In this document: positions 1-7,000 of the stretch, piece by piece
Layout: every line of letters begins with the position of its first letter
Numbering within the stretch: the stretch's first letter is position 1
NCBI RefSeq assembly: GCF_009711475.1
Contig: NZ_SMMD01000766.1
Location: 1 to 7,612 of the forward strand
DNA length: 7,612 nucleotides
Origin: Fulvivirga aurantia
GTDB lineage: Bacteria; Bacteroidota; Bacteroidia; Cytophagales; Cyclobacteriaceae
Reading direction: 5' to 3'
The notes under the pieces: model-generated
Databases searched by the model: none
What the model was told of the DNA's origin: nothing
Seen by the model: only the letters and a program-made list of their open reading frames with translations
Translations under genes and position numbers: made by a program

Positions 1-3000
1 ACACTTTAAAGTATGCGGGGAATCCAGCATATGGACATAATTGGGAGGTACAAGGGGGTGAAGTGATAGGTTTAGCTAATAGAGATGAGGTTGACGTTAG
101 ATGGTTCCTTAACCAGGCGAATTATAGTGTCACCCATAGTTTTACTGAGTCGGATGATAATCATGACCCTGAAACCTATATTATAAATGAAGTTTATTCT
201 CCGGGGACGATTTCTGGTCCCTCTGATCTTTGTGAAGGTAATTCAGGCACATATACCGTAACCAATAATTCAAGCACTATAGAGTATTGGCAAAGTCGAA
301 ATAAAACAGGTAGCCATTTCTGGAGTAGTTGGAGCACAGTACCGGGAAGCAGTCAAAGTAGTAGTATCTCATTTAATAGCCTGTCTGGAGATACACAATT
401 AAAGGCGACCATTCTTACAGGAGCTTGTGGTGAAGTTGTCACCGATGTTTTTACAATTTCATACACTGCACTGCCTTCTGAAAACCAAATTATCGGCAGA
501 GAATATCTCGCTGGTGGTGGCTGTGGATCAGTGGATTACGAATTTGAATTTGCACCTGAACAGCAAATGTCACCAGCTACTGAATTTCAATGGCAATATT
601 CACTTAATAATATAGATTATAATTCTTTTAATGATTTAGATATTTTACGTGATGATCAGGATAGATACGTTATAAACTTTACGGAGTCAACCTACGTCAG
701 GGTCAGGTATTACAATAGCTGTGGAGAATCTTTTAGTAATGTGGTGTTTGTAGAGGTTTTAGAGGCCAACAATGGAGGTGTCATTTCCGGACTGGATAAA
801 TTTTGTGACCCACAAAATATTAGCCTAATTGTAAGTGGAGCAAGTTCTGTAATAGAATGGTATTCTCGTGAAAACGGAAACCCGAATTGGACAAATTTAG
901 GATCAAATCCTTTTCCTGTGTACTTGTCTGAGACCACACATTTCAAGATTATTGCTGACAATTCGATATGCCCTGTTCAAGAGTCAGAAACGTTTACTGT
1001 TGTAAAGAAAAATGTACCTATTCTTACTTATGCTGACAACCGAACTGAAGATTTAGTTATCTGTGAAGGTCAGGATGGTAAATTTTTATTACCTCAAGTT
1101 CAGCTAAATATACCATGGGGTGAGAATATGCAGCTTGAAAGGAGTATTGAAGGTGGGCCCTTTATGGATTATTTTGTAGAATCAGGTACCTACATTGAAA
1201 TAACTACCACTCAAAGCTATAGATTAAGGTTTGATAATTTTGAGGGATGTGGTTTAAAGTACTCAAACACTTTAAACTTTATTTTAATAAACCAACCTGA
1301 AGAGGGAACTCTTCCTGACTTTGATGTTTGCCATGGTGTAGATCTTACATTAGAGCTTACAGGAAACGGAGGTACAATTACTGGTTGGGAAAAAGGGATG
1401 AAAGATACTGATGGTAAGATAATATGGGCATCATATAATTCTAGTACTCAATCGCAGTTGCAACTCGCCAATATTACTGAAGAGGCTTACTACCGAGCTG
1501 TATTACATGTAGATGACAGGTGTGATGATTACTATTCCGACATTAGTTTTATCAATATTGTTGAAAATGGCGAAGTTGGAAGGGCCATAGGAAGCAGATA
1601 CCTAAAGCCTGGAAATAATAGTGGGTCTGTTCGAGTACATAACCTTTCAGGGAATGTGGTTGAATGGCAAATCAGTAGAGATAACGGAGAAAAATGGACT
1701 ACAGGTAGTACTGCTGAAAAGTATACCTATAAAAATCTTGGTCGAGAGACCTTGGCTAAAGCAATAATACAATTTGGAATAGGGTGCGATCTGTTGCCCA
1801 CTAATGAAGTTAAATTGTCCATGGCGAAAGAATATGGTCTTAATATGATTACGTCCACCACTTACGATGAGGATGGGCAAACTTTGGGTGCTTCAAGAAG
1901 CTATTTTGATGAGAGTGGTCAACTATTACAGTCTCAATCAAGGGATGTTCAGAATAGTACAGTAATTATAAATCAACCCATAAAAGATGAATACGATAGA
2001 GCTGTATTCAGTGCTTTAGCCAGCCCTACGGACTTATCTAATTTTTTCTACCAGCCACAATTCATAGAAAATACCGCTGGTAATACATATACTTATTCAG
2101 ACTTAGGAAATCCTGTTGGAAATTCGAATAGAAACACGTTAGGCTGGTACTATAGCGAAAATAATGACATCGAAGATAACGTACCGGTTACGGGTTTTCC
2201 TTACTCACTTAGCGAATTTTATAATGATGGGTCAGGTGCGGTGAGGCGTACCGCTGGACCTGGTGAGGTACATCGCATGGGATCGGGAAATGAGTCCTGG
2301 AATGGTACTTTTGCTGTAAGTGGGGAATTAGCTGATTACTTCACCCTTAAAGCACTCACACTTCCTGGAATTCCAAGACCTACAGGTGATCTTGCCAATG
2401 AGTCTACAGTGAGCGTGAGGCGTGATGTCAATGGTAAATTCTCACTTTCCGTTTCAGATAGACAGGGAAATGTACTCATGAGTGCACTGAAGGGGAATCG
2501 AGAACTCTCTCACACCAGAACTAACTCAGAAGGTAATTTTATTTATTTCTATTTGCTGAATCCTGCTACTGTAAATTTCACTTCATCCGGTAGTTATCAA
2601 CTTGAGAATATAATTACAGATGATCATATTCCAGTTTCTGGGGGATCAAAATTATTGAACCCAGGGTTTTATAGAGTAATTTCTTCAGCTACAACTACAA
2701 TTAATTATCGGGACAGTTATGGGAATGTTTCATACAACTTTTATGATAATGCAGGCCGCCTAAGATGCACAGTGTCTCCCAATGGTGTAAAACAGTGGAG
2801 AGAAGGTATTGCCTATGCTAATATTGATAAAACTACTTACATGTACAACCATCAGGGTTGGTTATTATCCACCACTGAGCCAGATGCAGGTACTACTGTA
2901 TATTTGTATAGGACAGATGGAACCATACGATTCTCACAAAATCAGAAACAAAAGGAAAATGGACGATTTTCATATACCGATTATGATAATTTAGGACGCC

Positions 3001-3938
3001 CCATAGAATCAGGAGAGTATACAGGAAGCTTATTGTTTGGTACCGACACTAATGCAATACTGGAAAACCTTGGTTTCAATTCATGGAGTAACAGCGACAA
3101 AACAGATTGGGTGAAAACTTATTATGATCAACCGGTTACCTCAATTCCAAACGTACCCGCCAGCGTTCAACAAGACTTTGTCATGGGTGCAGCTTCATAT
3201 ACTGAAAATGAGCACATCACCACGTGGTACAGTTATGACGAACAAGGCCGCGTAACCTGGATGGCACAAAAACCAAATGGTTTATCAGGGCCGCTAAGTC
3301 GTACTTTCTTGCTCAAATATGATTATGACTTTTTGGGAAATGTTTTACAGGTAGGCTATGAAGCGTATGGCTCAGATCAGGCAAAGAGAGACGCCTTTTA
3401 CCATTACTATACTTATGATGCCAATAAAAGATTGGATCGGGTTTATACCAGTTTGAATGGGAGTATTCCTTATGTCAATTTGCCAAATGAAACAGAAGCT
3501 CAGCTACAAGCAAGTTATACCTACTATCTGCATGGGCCATTAAAGAGAATTGAGTTGGGTGGTGATATGCAAGGAATTGACTTCGTTTACAATATCAATG
3601 GATGGTTAGAGCGCATCAATAGCCCTGATGATCTGAGCGATGAATCAGGCTTTATGGAAGATGCATTTAGTATGCTGTTAAATTACTACAAAACTGATAT
3701 GACATCATTGTTTCAGGTCTCCAGTTTTAACCCGAAACAGGATCCGAAACAATTTCACCAACTTCCGAATATTCAAATCCAGCCTTCAGTTGATATCGCA
3801 CATCTTATGCAGCTGTATAGACCTTTTGTGCCGGAATTAGAAAATAAAAACTTGTTTAAAGAAGAAAGTGCAGAACAGCCCAAATATCTTGAACAGTTAG
3901 AAAAATTGAGTAACGAAGAAAAGGAAAAGAGGGGATAA
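1..3938 (+). CDS. RHS/YD-repeat surface protein with Ig-like repeats and DUF6443-like domain, 5' end outside window
   Basis: Large modular protein, probably exported. The frame is open from position 3 (first full codon) to the TAA at 3936-3938, giving 1311 visible residues; the true start and any signal peptide lie upstream. Domain order: the end of a PKD-like domain (3 to about 195, with GHNWEVQGGEV and VDVRWF); six Ig-like repeats (about 201-1824); a DUF6443-like domain (about 1842-2330, with TTYDEDGQ, SYFDESGQLLQSQSRDV, LGWYYSENN and HRMGSGNE); a beta-rich linker (about 2330-2700); and RHS/YD repeats (about 2700-3640, with YDNAGRL, YDNLGRP, YDEQGRV, YDFLGNV, YDANKRL and YNINGWL). RHS shells of this family normally wrap a C-terminal core or toxin. 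Here a tail of about 100 residues, ending in a charged helix-like stretch, follows instead. I infer a role in surface interaction or as an RHS shell. The frame and family are secure; the biological role is not. Confidence 0.93.
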   Translation, partial: TLKYAGNPAYGHNWEVQGGEVIGLANRDEVDVRWFLNQANYSVTHSFTESDDNHDPETYIINEVYSPGTISGPSDLCEGNSGTYTVTNNSSTIEYWQSRNKTGSHFWSSWSTVPGSSQSSSISFNSLSGDTQLKATILTGACGEVVTDVFTISYTALPSENQIIGREYLAGGGCGSVDYEFEFAPEQQMSPATEFQWQYSLNNIDYNSFNDLDILRDDQDRYVINFTESTYVRVRYYNSCGESFSNVVFVEVLEANNGGVISGLDKFCDPQNISLIVSGASSVIEWYSRENGNPNWTNLGSNPFPVYLSETTHFKIIADNSICPVQESETFTVVKKNVPILTYADNRTEDLVICEGQDGKFLLPQVQLNIPWGENMQLERSIEGGPFMDYFVESGTYIEITTTQSYRLRFDNFEGCGLKYSNTLNFILINQPEEGTLPDFDVCHGVDLTLELTGNGGTITGWEKGMKDTDGKIIWASYNSSTQSQLQLANITEEAYYRAVLHVDDRCDDYYSDISFINIVENGEVGRAIGSRYLKPGNNSGSVRVHNLSGNVVEWQISRDNGEKWTTGSTAEKYTYKNLGRETLAKAIIQFGIGCDLLPTNEVKLSMAKEYGLNMITSTTYDEDGQTLGASRSYFDESGQLLQSQSRDVQNSTVIINQPIKDEYDRAVFSALASPTDLSNFFYQPQFIENTAGNTYTYSDLGNPVGNSNRNTLGWYYSENNDIEDNVPVTGFPYSLSEFYNDGSGAVRRTAGPGEVHRMGSGNESWNGTFAVSGELADYFTLKALTLPGIPRPTGDLANESTVSVRRDVNGKFSLSVSDRQGNVLMSALKGNRELSHTRTNSEGNFIYFYLLNPATVNFTSSGSYQLENIITDDHIPVSGGSKLLNPGFYRVISSATTTINYRDSYGNVSYNFYDNAGRLRCTVSPNGVKQWREGIAYANIDKTTYMYNHQGWLLSTTEPDAGTTVYLYRTDGTIRFSQNQKQKENGRFSYTDYDNLGRPIESGEYTGSLLFGTDTNAILENLGFNSWSNSDKTDWVKTYYDQPVTSIPNVPASVQQDFVMGAASYTENEHITTWYSYDEQGRVTWMAQKPNGLSGPLSRTFLLKYDYDFLGNVLQVGYEAYGSDQAKRDAFYHYYTYDANKRLDRVYTSLNGSIPYVNLPNETEAQLQASYTYYLHGPLKRIELGGDMQGIDFVYNINGWLERINSPDDLSDESGFMEDAFSMLLNYYKTDMTSLFQVSSFNPKQDPKQFHQLPNIQIQPSVDIAHLMQLYRPFVPELENKNLFKEESAEQPKYLEQLEKLSNEEKEKRG
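3..195 (+). other. C-terminal part of a PKD/Ig-like domain in the RHS protein
   Basis: The first visible residues read TLKYAGNPAYGHNWEVQGGE and continue through VIGLANRDEVDVRWF. The pattern W-x-V-x-GG-x-V/I-x-G followed by V-x-V-x-W is typical of PKD-like domains repeated in long Bacteroidota surface proteins. The beginning of the domain is cut by the window edge, so more such domains and an export signal are expected upstream. This reading also shows that the GTG at 63-65 is an internal valine codon. Confidence 0.6.
201..1824 (+). repeat. Six tandem Ig-like adhesin repeats encoded in the RHS gene
   Basis: Six divergent repeats of roughly 86-97 residues begin near 201, 471, 762, 1014, 1293 and 1569. 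Most share an opening G-x-I-x-G or similar, a cysteine-glycine turn (for example DLCEGN, VICEGQ, DVCHG), a W near the middle (IEYWQS, IEWYSR, ITGWEK, VEWQIS), a late beta strand such as YYRAVL or YVRVRYYN, and a second cysteine. Repeats 1-5 have two cysteines, with codons at 231/426, 522/720, 804/969, 1062/1248 and 1329/1521; repeat 6 has only the second, at 1785. This arrangement is typical of Ig-like beta-sandwich modules in Bacteroidota adhesins, which act as stalks or binding modules. The exact repeat edges are estimates. Confidence 0.75.
1842..2330 (+). other. DUF6443-like domain at the head of the RHS shell
   Basis: Residues from NMITSTTYDEDGQTLG through VHRMGSGNESWNG match, from memory, the conserved block found just before RHS repeats in Bacteroidota proteins (DUF6443). 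It contains a TTYDE turn, SYFDESGQLLQSQSRDV, the QPIKDEYDRAVFSALASP segment, LGWYYSENN, TGFPYSLSEF and RMGSGNE. The function of the domain is not established; it consistently precedes the RHS beta-cage. No search was possible, so the family name rests on motif recognition. Confidence 0.65.
2700..3640 (+). repeat. RHS/YD repeat region
   Basis: Degenerate YD-type repeats of the form Y-D-x-x-G-R/N-h (h = hydrophobic) occur at about 2742 (YDNAGRL), 2982 (YDNLGRP), 3234 (YDEQGRV), 3324 (YDFLGNV) and 3414 (YDANKRL), with related turns YNHQGWL and YNINGWL (3588). The segment SYNFYDNAGRLRCTVSPNGV at the start is strongly typical of Bacteroidota RHS proteins. In known RHS and Tc/YenC proteins such repeats build a hollow beta-cage around a C-terminal payload. 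Here the repeats end at GWLERINSP, after which the protein changes character and stops. Confidence 0.8.
3641..3935 (+). other. Short charged C-terminal tail replacing the RHS core
   Basis: About 98 residues follow the last RHS-like motif. The first part (FMEDAFSMLLNYYKTDM) resembles the segment that normally continues into the RHS-associated core in this family. The rest is proline- and glutamine-containing, then strongly charged, ending in KYLEQLEKLSNEEKEKRG before TAA, and looks helical. There is no DPxG-type core motif, no hydrophobic membrane segment and no T9SS-like sorting domain. It may be a natural end-piece of a split or payload-free RHS protein, or the result of an old truncation. 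Confidence 0.55.
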
Positions 3939-3981
3939 TATATCTGAAACACCAAGTTTCTAATCAACGAAATCAACCACA
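3939..3981 (+). other. Short intergenic gap between the two giant genes
   Basis: This 43-base AT-rich gap separates the TAA of the RHS gene from the ATG of the next. There is no Shine-Dalgarno sequence before the ATG; the bases just upstream are A-rich (AATCAACCACA), which is common in Bacteroidota, where initiation often does not depend on Shine-Dalgarno pairing. A 5-bp inverted repeat (GAAAC/GTTTC, 3946-3960) is present but has no T tract. TATATCTG at 3939-3946 resembles the Bacteroidota -7 box TAnnTTTG at one base short of a match, but no properly spaced TTG lies upstream. Co-transcription with the RHS gene is the simpler reading. Confidence 0.5.
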
Positions 3982-4059
3982 ATGAATATAAAATACTATT
4001 GCTCCCTGCTTTTCTTGTTTCTTCTTGTTTTTGGTATTCCTGTTATATCAGCAAAAGCC
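3982..4059 (+). other. Sec signal peptide of the second surface protein
   Basis: The N-terminus MNIKYYCSLLFLFLLVFGIP is followed by VISAKA and then Q27. It has a lysine at position 4, a long Leu/Phe/Val/Ile core and a small-x-small site (A24-K25-A26). The likely cut by signal peptidase I is after A26. C7 lies before the hydrophobic core and is not in a lipobox position, so a lipoprotein is unlikely. The protein is therefore exported to the periplasm and probably onward to the outer surface. Confidence 0.88.
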
Positions 4060-7000
4060 CAAACTCCTGTCACCTGGACGGATCTTGCAGGCGTAGAAGT
4101 ACAACCCGATAATGCTTTAAAAAAGACAGCGGGTTGGGGAACTACCAATGCAGGCGCAGCTTCTGAAGAAGTACTTGCAGCTAATACCGATGGATGGGCA
4201 GAATTTACCATATCAACCGTGGGAGTTGAGTATATTTTCGGTCTATCAGAGATTAATGTTGATGAGAGTAAAACGATTGATTATGCAATAAGACTGCACA
4301 GCAATGGCAACATTTCTATTTTGGAGAAAGGCAGTTGGAAAGCTGGATATGATCCGGCTGTAGCTGGAGATGTATATCGCCTGGAGCGAATAAATAATGA
4401 AATTGTTTTTAAGAAAAATGGGGTGGCATTTCATACATCACCTACACCCTCTACTAGTTCACTATTAGTAGATGTGTCTATCTACCATACGGGTGCAGAA
4501 GTTACCGGAGCACAAGTTTCTTTTGGTAGTGAGATTGCTACAAATGATGACAAGGTAAATGCCTTGGAAATAACGTCATTAACAAAAGCCTGTTCTTCGG
4601 GCAAATCTTACAACAATTTTGGAGCCACCAATGATGGGGTACCTCCTTCAGTTTATACAAACCTAAAAAATAATGTTTGGTTTAAGTTTCAGGCACAGAC
4701 CAATGGTATACAAATCAAAATTTCGAAGGCTGATGCTGGTGCTTTAACTGGTTATGTAATGGCATTGTATGATGAGAATGATAATGAAATTGATGCAACC
4801 AGGTTTAATCTGGGTTATGATGTATCTAGTAATAAATTGGTTGTCGGAAACTGGTATTATTTGTCAGTAGGGGGAGGTAGTGAAAGCAGTTTTGATTTAT
4901 GTTTCAATGATGATATCCAAAATGATTTTCAGGAAGACGCGTTAGATATCAGTTTTTCAGGACTAAGCTGGACCTCCAGCAACGAAGCTTTTGATAACTA
5001 TTATGCTACAAAAGATAATCAACCATCTTACAACCATGGTAATGTTTGGTTTAAGTTTCGTGCAAATAAAGCCAATGCAAGTATAGAATTGATTCGTGGG
5101 AATATGCCTAATACATATGTCGTGTATCTCATGGATGAGAGTAACAATCAAATTGGTTTTGTAAGATTTAACAATGGTAATAAAATATCTGTCAACAACT
5201 TAATCGAAGGTAATTGGTATTACCTTTCAGTAGGTTCAGGGGGTTATGCAGATGGAGTAGAAACTTCAACCTTCGACTTGAGCATACAATTCACTGGAAA
5301 AGTTAGTAGTTACGACTTCAACGCTTGCGAGGGTACGGTACTTACCGACAATATAGGCACCCTTAACGGAACGGTACATGGGGCAAAATGGATAGCAGGG
5401 TATGAGGGGCAGGGTTTAAAATTTGATGGAGTTGACGATTATGTGAAAATCGAGGGTAGTGAAGATGATTTTTCATTTGTACAAAATACCGGAGTTTTTA
5501 CGATTGCTACCTGGGTTAAAATTGATGATTTGAATAGTAGAAACATTTTTATCGCCAATAGTGGTGGATGGGTTTCAAAAGGCTTTAGTCTACGCTATGA
5601 GCCATCGGGGTCAGGTACATTTGGTAATAAGCAGATAGTGTTTCAATCGACTACCGGGAGATCTAATGAGTACAACAAGATTTCAGGAGCAATTGGTACT
5701 ATAAGCGACAATAATTGGCATCATGTGGCAGTAGTTGGTGACGGAAGTACAGCAACTATATATGTGGATGGGAATGAAGATGGTACAGGAGTCTTAAGTT
5801 ACACTACCCCAGGTAACAGCGATTTCCCTGTTTATTTCGGAATTTATCCATCCGCTAATAATGGCGATTTACATTTACCATTAAAAGGTTCGCTAGATAA
5901 CATCCATATTTACAACAAGTCACTTTCGCCTACCGAAATAAATCAATTTGCATCAGAACTAAGTAATCCAGGTTACTGCAATTTTGAAGCGTCTTACGAT
6001 TTTAACTCTTGCGATGGCACCATACTCACCGACAATTCAGGTACGCTAAACGGTACCGTCAATGGTGCCACCTGGTCTCCAGGCTATAACGGACAAGCAC
6101 TTAGTTTTGATGGGGTTGATGACCGTGCTTACATACCGTTTTCAGAGAACCTTAAGTATGGTCAACAGCTTTCTGTCGCAGGTTGGGTTAAAGCACCGGC
6201 ACAAAGCAATGTCGGTACCATAGCCTCACAACATGTAGGAGGAAATGTACACAACAAAAAAGGGTGGCTATTATCTTCCACAACTATAAATGGCCAACCG
6301 CAGGACAGACTTCAAATCACAATTAGTAGTGATGGCACTGGAACTAAACAAAAGATATACTATTCATCAATAGCCGTTTTTGATGACCAATGGCATCATA
6401 TTACTTTTACTTTTGATAATGGTGATCTAAGGCTGTACATAGATGGAGAGGAAGACACAGGTGTAGTTAAATACAAAGATGAAGCTCTTTCAACCATAAA
6501 TGTTAATGAAGAAGACCTAACGATTGGCTATTCGCGAATAGATAACTCAGATGCTCGTTTCTTACTAGGAAAAATAGACCAACTTGAGATTTATAATAAA
6601 GCATTGTCAGCAGCAGAAATTAGTGATTTAGCAGCCTTGCCTTATTCTACCACAAGCTGTTTAGAGACGGTTGAGTGGCAAGATATCGTTAGCGTTACCC
6701 CTACATCTTCCAATGGTTTACGAAAATCCATAACAACCGCTGGTTACAATGCAGGAGCTTATTCAAAAAACAGACTGCCTTTAGGAGAAGATGGGTATTT
6801 TGAATTTGTAGTTGCCAATCAGAATGCAAGACTTTTTATGGGACTCTCAAAACACAATGCAGACGTCAACTACCTTAGTATCGATTACTCAATATTTATA
6901 TTTAATAACAACTATTATGTATATGAAAGAGGAGTAAAAAAGTATGAAGCTACAGGGGTCAAAGCCAATGATGAGTTTAGAGTCGAAAGACAATCAGGTA

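Noticed and set aside
63..65. GTG as the start codon of the RHS gene
   Set aside because: The frame is open to the left edge, and the residues before it (TLKYAGNPAYGHNWEVQGGE) form part of the same PKD-like domain, so this is an internal valine.
427..615. Plus-strand frame overlapping the Ig-like repeats, and another at 2809-2994
   Set aside because: Out of frame with the long gene, short, no domain and no plausible start context.
710..961. Minus-strand frame inside the Ig-like repeats, and similar ones at 1647-1880, 4246-4434 and 4963-5151
   Set aside because: All overlap domains whose conserved motifs are read on the plus strand, with no independent sign of coding.
3641..3935. Tail of the RHS protein as a polymorphic toxin domain
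   Set aside because: No recognisable toxin motif and no RHS core cleavage context before it, and the following gene is a large secreted protein rather than a small immunity gene.
3939..3946. TATATCTG as a Bacteroidota -7 promoter box for the second gene
   Set aside because: One mismatch to TAnnTTTG and no TTG at the expected upstream spacing; the nearest TTG (3906-3908) is 30 bases away.
3946..3960. Inverted repeat GAAAC/GTTTC as a terminator
   Set aside because: The stem is only 5 bp, AT-rich and lacks a following T tract, so it is too weak to call.
3773..4211. Minus-strand open frames around the gene junction (3773-3982 and 3996-4211)
   Set aside because: They lie opposite well-supported plus-strand coding sequence, are short and show no recognisable domain; they are shadows.
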